The notes: generated from the letters alone by a model not told the origin. Counted from the first letter of the stretch, positions 1 to 8,610 are shown. The stretch: DNA of 64,000 nt from an uncultured Clostridia bacterium (GCA_944389125.1 CALXLF010000002.1:1-64000); one strand, 5' to 3'. Numbers and translations are program-made.

Positions 1-51
1 GCGTAGTAATATGTGTAGCTGACCAGTACTAATAAATCGAGGGCTTAACCA
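1..51 (+). rRNA. rrl: 23S rRNA, 3' end (partial)
   Basis: The first bases match the conserved end of bacterial 23S rRNA: the stretch around 17-50 reads gctgaccagtactaataa followed by tcgagggcttaacc. The gene enters from the left edge. It lies about 70 bases before the 5S gene, the usual order of an rRNA operon. The end point is approximate. Confidence 0.9.
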
Positions 52-124
52 CAGTATTATGGTGAAAGGTTTTCGAAATTATTCATCTATGTATTTTTCA
101 GTGTGCTTAAACACACATATAAAT

Positions 125-243
125 TTCTGGTGATAATGACGAAGAGGAAATACCTGTTCCCATCCCGAACACAGAAGTCAAGCTCTTTGGTGCTGAAAAT
201 ACTTGCGGGTTACCCTGCTGGGAAGATAGGAAGTCGCCAGATT
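125..243 (+). rRNA. rrf: 5S rRNA
   Basis: The core contains the 5S signature cccatcccgaacacagaagt at about 159-178 and the closing tctgg / ccaga helix ends at 127 and 237. Length is about 118 bases, normal for 5S. It is the last gene of the rRNA operon and is followed by an AU-rich hairpin. Confidence 0.92.
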
Positions 244-252
244 TTTTTTTAA

Positions 253-307
253 TAAAAGCATAAATTAAAATGATTTGTTTTTTAAATGATTTTAATTTAT
301 GCTTTTA
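253..307 (+). terminator. Long AU-rich hairpin ending the rRNA operon
   Basis: A perfect 19-bp inverted repeat (253-271 with 289-307) encloses a 17-base loop. The stem has little GC, but its length and its place directly after 5S rRNA suggest a terminator or a 3' processing structure. The T-run at 242-250 lies before the stem, not after it. Confidence 0.6.
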
Positions 308-434
308 TAGTTTTATTTGCTTTTAAACTAATTTATAAAAATACTTGTTAAAATAAGTATTAAATAACAAATAATAAGTTTATAAAAAAATCTTTTTACA
401 TTATTTAATTTTTTAAAATATAAAATAAATTCTG

Positions 435-463
435 TTGAATTTTATTTTTTTATAATATATAAT
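435..463 (+). promoter_or_regulatory. Candidate sigma-A promoter for the 525 gene
   Basis: TTGAAT (435-440), a 17-base spacer and TATAAT (458-463). It lies about 60 bases upstream of the start. The rest of 308-524 is AT-rich and shows nothing else. Confidence 0.5.
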
Positions 464-524
464 TATTAAACAATAGTAGAACTAATGATAAATAAAATGA
501 ATATTATTAATAAGGAGAAAAGAT

Positions 525-1685
525 TTGAATAGACTTGATAAATATGGATTTAATGATCCTTTAAAAGAAATTGGAATTGACAATATATTTGATATTGAAG
601 CATTAAGAAGAAAATGTGATAGTTTGATTATAACAATAAAAGCTGCATTACATGAAAAAAATAAGATTGGATTAAATAATTTAGAACAAAGATTAAAAGA
701 TTTAGAAGATAAAAAATCTAAAGCTCCAGATGAACTTATTGATGAATATGATAAAAGAATAGATAGTGTAAAAAAAGAAATTAAACTTATACTTGATCAA
801 CGTGAAAAATGGTATAAAGATTTCGATCAAACAAGTGCACTGATTCATTCAACTGATGATATATCAACAATTGTATATCATATTATAAAATTAAGTAGTA
901 GTTATTTACTTTTAAAACCAAAAACCAAAACTGATATTGATCCTAAAGAAGAAGAATATAAAAAAGTTGTTAATGATTTAAGTCTTTCTCTTAAAAAGCC
1001 AGATGATGTTAGACAATTTTTAGTTCAAAAAGTTTTTATTTGCAATTATATTGATACTGAACAAAGAGATTTAAGTAGATTTGAATATACTGGCAATGGA
1101 GAAACTAAAGATGGTTATCCAGAATATATTTATGCTGCTAAACCTCATAATGAACCACAAAAAATTATTGATATTGTAGATGAAGTTGGAGATAGGGTTC
1201 AAGCATATAATATTGGAAGATTTGCTTTTGGAAAGTTTTTTAAAGATGAACATTATACTTATAATTCCGGGGCATATAATTTATTAACGATTTTAAGACG
1301 TGACAAAGATGGAAATATCAAAAGATATAATGGAGTATTAGAAGAAAATTATAATGAAGTAGTACAAAATCCTAATTTTTATGGATTAGTTGTCTTTTCA
1401 GATCTAGTAATGGAAAATGCTGAAGAAAATAATTTTGGTTATATAGGAAAAGTAGTTACAGATGATAAAGGTCAAAAAAGGCTTGTTTTTAATGGAAATG
1501 TTGAATATCAGGATTTAGTTACAGCATTATCATATGCTCATAAATTTCCTGGTAGAATTATTGGTTTATCTAAATGCAATACATTACCAGAATTTTATGA
1601 GATTATGAATGAGAGAGTAATGAGAATTACTGATATTGAAAAAACAATAACTCCAGAATTTGATGATGATGAAGGGAGAAAATAA
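525..1685 (+). CDS. Uncharacterised 386-aa protein with charged helical N-terminal region
   Basis: No family is recognised. The TTG start is chosen because an aaggagaaaa ribosome site sits just upstream. Residues about 30-105 are rich in Lys/Glu/Asp with a heptad-like pattern, probably helical or coiled coil. The C-terminal 200 residues are mixed and could form a globular domain (GRFAFGKFF, then NFYGLVVFSDLV). There is no signal peptide or membrane segment, so it is probably cytosolic. Its stop is directly followed by the flavin reductase-like gene, so the two may be co-transcribed. There is no in-frame CGG. Confidence 0.6.
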   Translation: MNRLDKYGFNDPLKEIGIDNIFDIEALRRKCDSLIITIKAALHEKNKIGLNNLEQRLKDLEDKKSKAPDELIDEYDKRIDSVKKEIKLILDQREKWYKDFDQTSALIHSTDDISTIVYHIIKLSSSYLLLKPKTKTDIDPKEEEYKKVVNDLSLSLKKPDDVRQFLVQKVFICNYIDTEQRDLSRFEYTGNGETKDGYPEYIYAAKPHNEPQKIIDIVDEVGDRVQAYNIGRFAFGKFFKDEHYTYNSGAYNLLTILRRDKDGNIKRYNGVLEENYNEVVQNPNFYGLVVFSDLVMENAEENNFGYIGKVVTDDKGQKRLVFNGNVEYQDLVTALSYAHKFPGRIIGLSKCNTLPEFYEIMNERVMRITDIEKTITPEFDDDEGRK

Positions 1686-1686
1686 A

Positions 1687-2250
1687 ATGTCAAAAATTTT
1701 ATGGAAAGCTGGTGCTTTTGAGTATCCGATACCAGCTGTTTTAGTTACTTCAGGAACAATGGAAAAATCAAATATAATGACAGTTGCATGGACTGGAATT
1801 ATTAATTCAAAGCCACCAATGGTTTATATTTCTGTAAGACCTGAAAGATACTCATATAATATAATTAAAGAAAATATGGAGTTTGCAATTAATTTGACTA
1901 CTGAAGATCTTACGTATGCTACTGATTGGTGTGGAGTAAGAAGTGGAAGAGATTATGATAAATTTAAAGAAATGAATTTAACTAAAGAAAAAGCTAATTT
2001 TGTTAAATGTCCACTTATTAAAGAAAGTCCGGTATCTATTGAATGCAAAGTAGTTGATATAAAGGACCTTGGAAGTCATACAATGTTTATAGCAGATGTT
2101 TTATCTATTGATCCAGATGATAAATATATTGATGAAAAAGGAGAATTTGATATATCAAAATGTAATCTAATAGCATATGCAAATGGAGGATATTATGGAT
2201 TAGGAGAAAAGAAGGGAAAATTTGGGTATTCAGTTCAAAAGAAAAAATAA
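1687..2250 (+). CDS. Flavin reductase-like (flavoredoxin family) protein
   Basis: The 187-aa protein has the split beta-barrel FMN-binding pattern of the flavin reductase-like domain: an N-terminal PIPAVLVTSG strand, then MTVAWTGIINSKPPMVYISV (typical thxGx-xPP-sVRP core) and a C-terminal NLIAYANGGYYGLGEK segment. Members bind FMN and act as NAD(P)H-dependent reductases or electron carriers; the substrate cannot be predicted. The ATG at 1687 follows the upstream stop by one base; a ribosome site ggga lies inside the end of the 525 gene, pointing to translational coupling. Confidence 0.85.
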   Translation: MSKILWKAGAFEYPIPAVLVTSGTMEKSNIMTVAWTGIINSKPPMVYISVRPERYSYNIIKENMEFAINLTTEDLTYATDWCGVRSGRDYDKFKEMNLTKEKANFVKCPLIKESPVSIECKVVDIKDLGSHTMFIADVLSIDPDDKYIDEKGEFDISKCNLIAYANGGYYGLGEKKGKFGYSVQKKK

Positions 2251-2288
2251 AACAATCCTAAAAAAGCTTAAAAAATTAAGCAAAATCC

Positions 2289-2317
2289 TTGACATATATT
2301 GGATTTTGTGGTAAAGT
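2289..2317 (+). promoter_or_regulatory. Sigma-A promoter of the rpmG-secE-nusG-L11-L1 operon
   Basis: Perfect -35 TTGACA (2289-2294), a 17-base spacer and TAAAGT (2312-2317), about 85 bases before rpmG. Confidence 0.7.
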
Positions 2318-2401
2318 ATTTAAGCATGTATTTTGTAATATATGCTTAAAATCACATCGTAAAATTAAACAAGCTTCATAAAATAAACGGAGGTGTATAA
2401 A

Positions 2402-2566
2402 ATGGCGTCAAAAGGACCAAGAGAAAGTATTACTTTAGAGTGCACAGAGTGCAAAAATAGAAATTATATGACATCAAAAAATAAAAGAAATAATACAGAT
2501 AGACTAGAGATAATAAAATACTGTAAATTCTGCAAAAAACGTACTACTCACAAAGAAACAAAGTAG
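2402..2566 (+). CDS. rpmG: 50S ribosomal protein L33
   Basis: A 54-aa basic protein. It carries two cysteine pairs: CTEC near residue 14 and CKFC near residue 41. These are the zinc-binding positions of the C+ form of L33. It ends in the usual [10 protein letters not shown] tail. A strong aaacggaggtg ribosome site precedes the ATG. Its place directly ahead of secE-nusG is the standard Firmicutes arrangement. Confidence 0.93.
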   Translation: MASKGPRESITLECTECKNRNYMTSKNKRNNTDRLEIIKYCKFCKKRTTHKETK

Positions 2567-2582
2567 TGGAGGATTTAGATAG

Positions 2583-3053
2583 ATGGCAAAGAATAATAAA
2601 GAAAAAAAAGTTGCTAAAAGTAATATAAAAGAAGAAAAAATAGATAAAACTGACTCAAAAAAAGTATCAAATGGAAAAGATACTAAGAAAAATAAAAAGA
2701 GTGGTTTTAAAGATTTTAAAGCGGAACTTAAAAAAGTAGTTTGGCCAACACCAAAAGAACTTGTAAATAGCACAGGTGCTGTAATTGTAATAGTTATTGT
2801 TACAGCTATAATTGTACTAATATTAGATATCGCTTTTGATTTCTTTAATACTTATGGTATTGAAAAAATAAGAAGCACATATTCTGCAAGTCAAACTGTA
2901 GATGAAAATACTACAAGTAATGAAGCTACAGAGGAAGTAGTTGATGATTCAGATAATACAACTGAAGATTCAGAAGCTACTGATACAACAAGTGAAACAA
3001 CTGTTGATTCAGGAACAGAAGAAGAGACTACAAGTAATGAAGTAACACAATAA
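2583..3053 (+). CDS. secE: Preprotein translocase subunit SecE with long acidic extracellular tail
   Basis: SecE is the small essential subunit of the SecYEG channel. Residues 43-60 hold the conserved amphipathic helix ending in the VVWP motif (W54-P55), followed by one membrane helix at about 65-87. Normal Gram-positive SecE stops soon after this helix, at about 60-75 aa in total. Here there is a Lys-rich N-terminal extension of about 40 residues and a tail of about 60 residues made almost only of Thr, Ser, Glu, Asp and Asn. With the usual SecE topology the tail would lie outside the membrane. It sits between rpmG and nusG, as expected. Confidence 0.93.
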   Translation: MAKNNKEKKVAKSNIKEEKIDKTDSKKVSNGKDTKKNKKSGFKDFKAELKKVVWPTPKELVNSTGAVIVIVIVTAIIVLILDIAFDFFNTYGIEKIRSTYSASQTVDENTTSNEATEEVVDDSDNTTEDSEATDTTSETTVDSGTEEETTSNEVTQ

Positions 3054-3078
3054 AACAATAATTAAAGGAGGCTAGAAA

Positions 3079-3618
3079 ATGTCTCAGGAAGAAGAGAAGA
3101 AATTAGAGCCAAAATGGTATGTTGTTCATACATATTCTGGGTATGAAAATAAAGTAAAAACAGACCTTGAAAAAACAATAAAAAATAGAGATCTCGAAGA
3201 TTATTTCTTTAATATTGTAGTTCCAATGGAAGAACAAGTTGAAATTAAAGATGGAAAAAGAAAGACAAATTTAAAAAAAGTTTTTCCAGGTTATGTTTTA
3301 ATTAAAATGATTGTAACAGAAGAATCTTGGTATATTGTTAGAAATACAAGAGGAGTTACAGGGTTTGTTGGTTCTGGTACAGATCCTATACCACTTACAG
3401 ATCAAGAAATAAGAAATATGGGATTTGATGAAGTTCCAGTAACAGTTGATTATGACGTTGATGATAATGTACAAGTACTAAATGGTCCTTTAGAAGGATT
3501 TGTTGGAGTTGTACAAGAAATTAATAAACAAAAACAAAAAGTAAAAGTTTTAGTTTCAATGTTCGGAAGGGAAACTCCAGTTGAACTAGAATTTTCTCAA
3601 GTTCAGAAATTAAGCTAA
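3079..3618 (+). CDS. nusG: Transcription termination/antitermination protein NusG
   Basis: The 179-aa protein has the NGN domain (WYVVHTYSGYENKVK at residues 13-27; FPGYVLIKM near 75) and a C-terminal KOW domain (VQVLNGPLEGFVGVVQEI, about residues 130-147). It binds RNA polymerase and modulates pausing and Rho- or ribosome-linked elongation. The tgtctcag start follows aaaggaggctag. It contains a useful control for the frameshift phenomenon: the codons TTC GGA (Phe-Gly in SMFGRE) create an out-of-frame CGG that causes no break. Confidence 0.96.
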   Translation: MSQEEEKKLEPKWYVVHTYSGYENKVKTDLEKTIKNRDLEDYFFNIVVPMEEQVEIKDGKRKTNLKKVFPGYVLIKMIVTEESWYIVRNTRGVTGFVGSGTDPIPLTDQEIRNMGFDEVPVTVDYDVDDNVQVLNGPLEGFVGVVQEINKQKQKVKVLVSMFGRETPVELEFSQVQKLS

Positions 3619-3673
3619 ATATAAAAAGATAATGATAAATTTTTCTTATTAAGTGAAAGGGGAGTATTACAAA

Positions 3674-4102
3674 ATGGCTGAAAAGGAAGTTGTAAATGTA
3701 ATAAAATTGCAAATAGAGGCAGGTAAAGCTTCACCAGCTCCACCAGTTGGTCCAGCTTTAGGTTCAAGTGGTGTTAATATTATGCAATTTGTTAAAGAAT
3801 TTAATGATAGAACAGCTAATCAACCTGGAATGATAATACCAGTTGTTATATCTGTTTATAAAGATAAATCTTTTTCATTTGTTACAAAAGTTCCACCAGT
3901 TGCAGTTCTTATTAAAAAAGCATTAAATATTAATAAAGGTTCAGGAAAACCTAATAAAGAAAAAGTTGCTAAATTAAGTAAAGAACAAGTTAAAGCAATT
4001 GCAGAACAAAAAATGGAAGATTTAAATGCTGCTTCAGTAGAAGCTGCAATGAGTATGGTAGCTGGAACAGCACGTTCTATGGGCGTTGTTGTTGAAGACT
4101 AA
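3674..4102 (+). CDS. rplK: 50S ribosomal protein L11
   Basis: A 142-aa L11 with the proline-rich N-terminal signature [15 protein letters not shown] and the C-terminal rRNA-binding region containing GTARSMGV. The ATG at 3674 is preferred over an in-frame ATG seven codons upstream: the family begins MA.., and gaaaggggag lies at normal spacing. It forms part of the GTPase-associated centre with L10 and L7/L12. It is followed by rplA in the usual order. Confidence 0.96.
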   Translation: MAEKEVVNVIKLQIEAGKASPAPPVGPALGSSGVNIMQFVKEFNDRTANQPGMIIPVVISVYKDKSFSFVTKVPPVAVLIKKALNINKGSGKPNKEKVAKLSKEQVKAIAEQKMEDLNAASVEAAMSMVAGTARSMGVVVED

Positions 4103-4153
4103 TAAAAAATAAATTGGGAGAGGAAAACTCGTTAAGACCAAAGGAGGAAAAAA

Positions 4154-4837
4154 ATGAAAAGAGGAAAAAGATATGTAGAATCTGCAAAATTAGTAGATCC
4201 TGCAAAATTGTATGATGCTAAAGAAGCATTAGAAATTATTGAAAAAATGCCAAAAACAAAATTTGACGAAACAGTTGAATTACATGTTAGATTAGGTGTT
4301 GATTCAAAACATGCTGATCAACAAGTTAGAGGTACAGTTGTATTACCAAATGGTACAGGTAAAACACAAAAAGTTTTAGTTTTTGCTAAAGGAGATAAGG
4401 CAAAAGAAGCTGAAGAAGCTGGAGCTGATTATGTTGGAGCAGAAGAATTAGTACCAAAAATCGAAAAAGAGAATTGGTTTGATTATGATGTTATAGTTGC
4501 AACTCCAGATATGATGGGAGTAATTGGTAGATTAGGAAAAATCTTAGGACCAAAAGGCTTAATGCCAAATCCAAAATCTGGAACAGTTACAATGGATGTT
4601 AAAAAAGCTATTTCAGAGATTAAATCAGGTAAAGTTGAATATAGACTTGATAAAACAAATATTATCCATTTAGGATTTGGTAAAGTTTCATTTGGAGCTG
4701 AAAAATTAGTTGAAAATTATCAAGTAATTATGGATGCTATAATTAAAGCTAAACCAGCAGCTGCAAAAGGACAATATATTAAAAGCGTTGCTATAACAAC
4801 AACTATGGGACCAAGCTTAAAAGTAAACCAAAAATAA
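4154..4837 (+). CDS. rplA: 50S ribosomal protein L1
   Basis: A 227-aa protein matching L1 throughout: N-terminal [15 protein letters not shown], the central [19 protein letters not shown] and the L1 signature around [13 protein letters not shown]. It binds 23S rRNA at the L1 stalk and its own mRNA in many bacteria. It is preceded by aaaggaggaaaa. It is the last gene before the L10 leader. No shift site occurs in it. Confidence 0.97.
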   Translation: MKRGKRYVESAKLVDPAKLYDAKEALEIIEKMPKTKFDETVELHVRLGVDSKHADQQVRGTVVLPNGTGKTQKVLVFAKGDKAKEAEEAGADYVGAEELVPKIEKENWFDYDVIVATPDMMGVIGRLGKILGPKGLMPNPKSGTVTMDVKKAISEIKSGKVEYRLDKTNIIHLGFGKVSFGAEKLVENYQVIMDAIIKAKPAAAKGQYIKSVAITTTMGPSLKVNQK

Positions 4838-4862
4838 TAATTTATTAAAACAAAAAATTATA

Positions 4863-4960
4863 TTCCAAAGACAGTAGGTATAAAAATAAATCCTACCGAG
4901 GATATTTAAGAGATATAAGCTCTTCTAATATTCCATGTCTTTGGATATAGAAGAGTTTTT
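4863..4960 (+). promoter_or_regulatory. L10 (rplJ) leader with attenuator hairpin
   Basis: The 181-base gap before rplJ holds the L10-leader pattern: ccaaagacagtaggt pairs with ccatgtctttgg, enclosing the conserved taccgagg element. A second hairpin (4920-4927 with 4948-4955) followed by TTTTT looks like an intrinsic terminator that overlaps the first fold. By family knowledge, L10-L12 protein binds this leader and represses rplJL. Confidence 0.85.
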
Positions 4961-5018
4961 AATTTTGTAAAAAGTTATTTATAAAAATTAAAAATATTTT
5001 TTAGGAGGTGAAATTAAA

Positions 5019-5522
5019 TTGGCAAGCGAAAAAAATATTAAAGCAAAGGAAGAACAAGTTAATGCTTTAGCTGAAAAAATGAAAGATGCTTCTATAGTAC
5101 TTTTAACTGATTACAGAGGTATTAATGTTGCTGATGTTACAAATTTGAGAAAAACATTAAGAGATGTTAACGCTGAATATTCAGTTATTAAAAATAATAT
5201 AACCAAAAGAGCATTAAATAAAATTGGAATTACAGATTTAGATGAAATTCTAGAAGGACCTACAGCTGTAATTATGTCTAAAGAAGAATATTTACCAGCT
5301 TTAAAAGCTATATATAAATATTCATCAGCTAATGATTTTTATAAAATCAAAGGTGGTATTCTAGAAGGAAAAGTAACATCAGTAGATGAACTTGTAACAC
5401 TTGCAAAACTTCCATCAAGAGAAGAACTTATTGCAAAACTTGCTGGATGTTTATTGGCAAATGTTTCAAAACTTGCAGCTACATTAGATGCAGTAAGAGT
5501 AAAGAAAGAATCAGAAGAATAA
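5019..5522 (+). CDS. rplJ: 50S ribosomal protein L10
   Basis: The 167-aa product is L10: an N-terminal rRNA-binding domain (LLTDYRGINVADVTNLRKTL, about residues 28-47) with YSVIKNNITKRAL, and a C-terminal helix that would carry the L7/L12 dimers. The TTG start follows a strong ttaggaggtga site. It is regulated by the upstream leader and co-transcribed with rplL. Confidence 0.96.
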   Translation: MASEKNIKAKEEQVNALAEKMKDASIVLLTDYRGINVADVTNLRKTLRDVNAEYSVIKNNITKRALNKIGITDLDEILEGPTAVIMSKEEYLPALKAIYKYSSANDFYKIKGGILEGKVTSVDELVTLAKLPSREELIAKLAGCLLANVSKLAATLDAVRVKKESEE

Positions 5523-5592
5523 TAAAAATATTAAAATTAAAAAAGCAAATCTTAATGATTGCAAATTAAAAATTTATAGGAGGAATTAAAAA

Positions 5593-5961
5593 ATGAGTGA
5601 GAAAACAGATAAAATGTTAGAAGAAATTGATAGCTTAACAGTAGTTGAATTATCAGAATTAGTAAAAGGAATTGAAGAAAAATATGGAGTAACTGCAGCA
5701 GCAGTTGCAGCACCTGCAGCAGGAGCTGGAGCAGCAGCAGCTGATGAAAAAACAGAATTTAACGTAGTATTAAAAGAAATTGGAGGAAACAAATTAGCAG
5801 TTATAAAAGTTGCTAGAGAAGTTACTGGATTAGGATTAAAAGAAGCTAAAGATTTAGTTGATGGAGCTCCTAAAACAGTTAAAGAAGGTGTTTCTAAAGA
5901 CGAAGCTGAAGAAATCAAATCTAAATTCGTTGAAGCAGGAGCCGTTGTTGAATTACAATAA
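5593..5961 (+). CDS. rplL: 50S ribosomal protein L7/L12
   Basis: A 122-aa protein with the N-terminal dimerisation helix, an Ala-rich hinge (about residues 36-54) and a C-terminal domain with [14 protein letters not shown], the factor-binding face. It recruits translation GTPases. A terminator follows at once and the next gene is convergent, so rpoB-rpoC, which usually follow rplL in Firmicutes, are not here. Confidence 0.97.
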   Translation: MSEKTDKMLEEIDSLTVVELSELVKGIEEKYGVTAAAVAAPAAGAGAAAADEKTEFNVVLKEIGGNKLAVIKVAREVTGLGLKEAKDLVDGAPKTVKEGVSKDEAEEIKSKFVEAGAVVELQ

Positions 5962-5970
5962 TAAAAAAAA

Positions 5971-6005
5971 AACTGTTGATGATTTACTCATCAGCAGTTT
6001 TTTTT
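5971..6005 (+). terminator. Intrinsic terminator after rplL
   Basis: A 12-bp stem (5971-5982 with 5989-6000, one G-U pair) is followed by a run of T. It ends the L10-L12 operon; the reverse complement also carries a T-run and may serve the convergent gene. Confidence 0.88.
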
Positions 6006-6609
6006 ACCAGTTTGAGTTAAATTTTTTAGATTCTTTAATAGGACCAGAATTATCATTTTTATAAGAATCATATTTATTTATTTTATCTATTTTAGCTCCA
6101 CAATTTGAACAATATGAATCATTTGCATCTATTTTGTTACCGCAATGTGAACAATATTTTTCAGGTGAATAACTATTATTAGAATTTTTATTATTATATT
6201 CATGATATACAGTAGTTACAGTTTTGTTATATTTAGTTTGTTTGTTTTTAGCATCTATTTTTCTAATTTTAGAAGCAATAAAACCAGAAATTGGTACTAT
6301 TAAAAATGCCCCAATAAATACTGCAAAAAAATCAACTAAAGCAATCATAGTTGTTATAAAAAAATCATAGTATAATAAAATTAAAATTCTTATTGTGAAA
6401 AGTATAATAAATATATTTTTATAATTTTGAGAAGAGAATATTTTTGATAATGGTAATAAGACAAAAAATGACATATGTATTGTTATAAAACCTTCCATAA
6501 ATAAAGCTTCTATGAGTCCTAAAGATGATGTATCTGACGAGATTGCAAAAGCATAATTTGGTATTAAAATTAGACTAAAAATTAATAAAATATCTTTTAT
6601 TTTCTTCAT
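6004..6609 (-). CDS. Membrane protein with C-terminal zinc ribbon
   Basis: The start at 6609 is preferred because a gggggt site lies just upstream on the minus strand; a 20-codon upstream extension lacks one. Residues 1-23 look like a signal peptide ending AFA. Three or four further hydrophobic segments follow to about residue 125. The soluble tail carries two CxxC pairs (CSHCGNK and CSNCGAK) spaced as in the double zinc ribbon found on many Gram-positive membrane proteins. Function is unknown. The gene is convergent with rplL. CGG trinucleotides occur only out of frame (TGC GGT). Confidence 0.7.
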   Translation of the reverse strand: MKKIKDILLIFSLILIPNYAFAISSDTSSLGLIEALFMEGFITIHMSFFVLLPLSKIFSSQNYKNIFIILFTIRILILLYYDFFITTMIALVDFFAVFIGAFLIVPISGFIASKIRKIDAKNKQTKYNKTVTTVYHEYNNKNSNNSYSPEKYCSHCGNKIDANDSYCSNCGAKIDKINKYDSYKNDNSGPIKESKKFNSNW

Positions 6610-6717
6610 TTTAAAACCCCCATATAATATATAATTTATTATAACTTTTAAAAAAATTTTTTTCAACACAATTAAAATTAAAATTAGTTAATTAACAAAT
6701 ATTTTTAAAAAAATATG

Positions 6718-6745
6718 TTGAAAAAAATGAATTTTAATATATAAT
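6718..6745 (+). promoter_or_regulatory. Candidate sigma-A promoter for the 6781 pseudopilin
   Basis: TTGAAA (6718-6723), a 16-base spacer and TATAAT (6740-6745), 36 bases before the ATG. Confidence 0.55.
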
Positions 6746-6780
6746 AATATATACATACTTAAGAAAGAGAGTTTTTTATT

Positions 6781-7218
6781 ATGAATTACAAGTCTCAAAA
6801 AGGTATAACAATGGTGAGTTTAGTAATTTATATAGTTTGTTTCTTAATTGTTGCAGGAACAATAGGAGCTATAACTATATTTTTTTATAATAACACATCT
6901 TTGTTAGATAGCGAGGTATATAGCTCTGCTGAATATAATAAATTAAATATGTATTTAGTTAAAGAATCAGAACAAGAAGGAAATTCTTTTGTAAATTTTG
7001 ATAATTCTGGTAATATGTATACTTTAACCTTTTCAAATGGAAATGTATATACTTTTGATAAAGATAATAATTTGTTATATTTTAATAAAGTATGCTTATG
7101 TGAAGATGTACAAGGTTTTAATGTTCTAACAGACTATACAACAGGTAAAGAAGTAGTAAAAGTAAAAATAGATTTTTCTGATAAATCTTATACAACCAGT
7201 TATTGTATGGATGTATAA
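6781..7218 (+). CDS. Type IV pseudopilin-like protein
   Basis: The 145-aa protein begins with a short basic leader ending in KG, then ITMVSLVIYIVCFLIV. This is the class III prepilin layout (cleavage after Gly, a hydrophobic helix of about 20 residues), but the usual Glu at mature position 5 is Ser/Leu. The remaining region is rich in Tyr, Asn and Asp with a Cys pair (CLC) and a Cys near the end. It is probably processed by the prepilin peptidase encoded at 46765. It stands alone, about 36 kb from the pilus locus, with a small shifted gene downstream. Confidence 0.7.
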   Translation: MNYKSQKGITMVSLVIYIVCFLIVAGTIGAITIFFYNNTSLLDSEVYSSAEYNKLNMYLVKESEQEGNSFVNFDNSGNMYTLTFSNGNVYTFDKDNNLLYFNKVCLCEDVQGFNVLTDYTTGKEVVKVKIDFSDKSYTTSYCMDV

Positions 7219-7302
7219 AATTTAAATGTTCTAATAAATTTAATATTAAAAGTAGTAAAACCTGAATAGTAATATATTAATATTAACAAGGAGGAAAAAG
7301 TA

Positions 7303-7561
7303 ATGTTTAATGATCTGTTAATTTCATGTATTCAAGGTTTTATTCGGAGAAAATGTTAAATTAAAGATAACAGGCTTTATGGATTTAAATTCTGATATAA
7401 CTAATTTAACATTTGTTTTAGAAGATGATGTGTGCAACATAAAAGGTAATAATGAATTTTCATTATCATTTAACACAAATCAGATTACTAAAATAGAGAA
7501 AAACTCGGATAATATTAAAATTTACATAGATTTGGATTTATTTATTTTAATACAAAAATGA
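7303..7561 (+). CDS. Small unknown protein, expressed only through one +1 shift at CGG
   Basis: An ATG with an ideal aaggagga site opens a 14-codon frame ending at an in-frame CGG; three codons later the zero frame stops. Skipping the C gives an open frame to 7561 and an 86-aa protein (joined region ...QGFI-GENVKLKITGF...). The product is acidic, with alternating hydrophobic residues suggesting beta strands (LTFVLEDDVCNIKG). No family is recognised. It follows the pseudopilin gene by about 80 bases. The good ribosome site without a usable zero-frame product supports a genuine shift. Confidence 0.65.
7345..7347 (+). other. CGG +1 frameshift site (7303 gene)
   Basis: ATT CGG A is read ATT (C) GGA; Gly is residue 15. 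The zero frame stops three codons later. Confidence 0.75.
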
Positions 7562-7571
7562 TAAGAAAGCG

Positions 7572-7600
7572 GCAGATTTTTATGATCTGTCTTTTATTTT
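7572..7600 (+). terminator. Weak terminator-like hairpin
   Basis: An inverted repeat with gcagat / atctg(t)c arms encloses a short loop and is followed by ttttattttt, directly after the small shifted gene. Confidence 0.5.
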
Positions 7601-7641
7601 TGGGTAAAATTTTGAAATCATATACTTTTGTTTTTAAATAC

Positions 7642-7670
7642 TTGAATTGTTATTTTTTAGATGGTATAAT
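7642..7670 (+). promoter_or_regulatory. Sigma-A promoter for the 7708 gene
   Basis: TTGAAT (7642-7647), a 17-base spacer and TATAAT (7665-7670), 37 bases before the ATG. Confidence 0.65.
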
Positions 7671-7707
7671 GAACGTGTCAATTTGATTTATGTAGAAGAG
7701 GTATGTA

Positions 7708-8571
7708 ATGGGAAGAATAGATGGTTTTATGGAAAAGATTACAGGAAAGAGAAGAGCAGTTTTTTTAATAGTAATAATTATAATTTGTATTATTGCAATT
7801 GGTTTAGGAATTTATAGCCAATATTTTTATAAATACTCTGATACAGACCCATTTATGCTAGGAATTCACGTTGGAAAGGCTAAAACTTCTGAGGAATATG
7901 CTGAATTAAAAGCAAATTTTTTAAATTTATTTACAAATGAATTACATATAAATAGTGAAAGTATAAGAGTAGATAAAGTTGAACCAACACAGTCAATTGT
8001 TTTTACAGGATTTACTGTAGTTAATGAGGATGAGGCATATTATGATGTTAATTTAAATTTGCCATTTTTAAATATAGATACTGATGTAGCAGCAGAAATA
8101 AATTCAGAAATAGAAGAATTTAATCAAACAGCATCATCAATTATGAGAACAAGTTCTCAATATACTATATATAATGTTTCTTATGTTGCATACATTAATG
8201 AAAATATTGTTTCAATAGTTATAAAAGAAAATTCAAAATATGGTAATAGTTCAGAAAGAGTAAGAATAAAAACGTATTGTTATGATATTTCTACTAATTC
8301 AGAGATTTCTTTAAAAGATTTAATAGAACTTAAGAATACAGATGAAGAAACGGTTCAAGAAAACATAGATAATACAATTCAAACAGCTTATGAGAATTCT
8401 CAAGCAATAGCTAATGAATTTGGTACTGAAGTTATTAGAGATCCAGAAGATGATATGTATAAGATTGATAAAACAGAAAATTATTTTTTAACAGATGATG
8501 GATATGTGTATATTATTTATGATTATGGTGAATATACAGAAACTAATGAAATGGATATAATAATTTTCTAA
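7708..8571 (+). CDS. Single-pass membrane protein with RsiV/DUF3298-like extracellular domain
   Basis: A 287-aa protein with one membrane helix at about residues 15-38 and a large outside domain. The C-terminal half (SEISLKDLIELKN..., then NYFLTDDGYVYIIYDYGEYT) resembles the DUF3298 region of anti-sigma factor RsiV and related lysozyme-sensing or surface proteins: the same order of the 'LKDLF' segment and the 'FxLTddGlvi' strand. No sigma factor gene is adjacent, so an anti-sigma role is not supported here. The YibE/F-like gene follows 39 bases later and is probably co-transcribed. Confidence 0.6.
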   Translation: MGRIDGFMEKITGKRRAVFLIVIIIICIIAIGLGIYSQYFYKYSDTDPFMLGIHVGKAKTSEEYAELKANFLNLFTNELHINSESIRVDKVEPTQSIVFTGFTVVNEDEAYYDVNLNLPFLNIDTDVAAEINSEIEEFNQTASSIMRTSSQYTIYNVSYVAYINENIVSIVIKENSKYGNSSERVRIKTYCYDISTNSEISLKDLIELKNTDEETVQENIDNTIQTAYENSQAIANEFGTEVIRDPEDDMYKIDKTENYFLTDDGYVYIIYDYGEYTETNEMDIIIF

Positions 8572-8610
8572 AAATTAGATTAGGAATAGGTTAAGAAAGG
8601 ATGATTTTAG

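Noticed and set aside
3553..3558. ttcgga in nusG as a shift site
   Set aside because: CGG is out of frame there (TTC GGA, Phe-Gly) and the gene is intact; it serves as a control.
5586..5918. Minus-strand Ala-rich reading frame
   Set aside because: It is the shadow of rplL.
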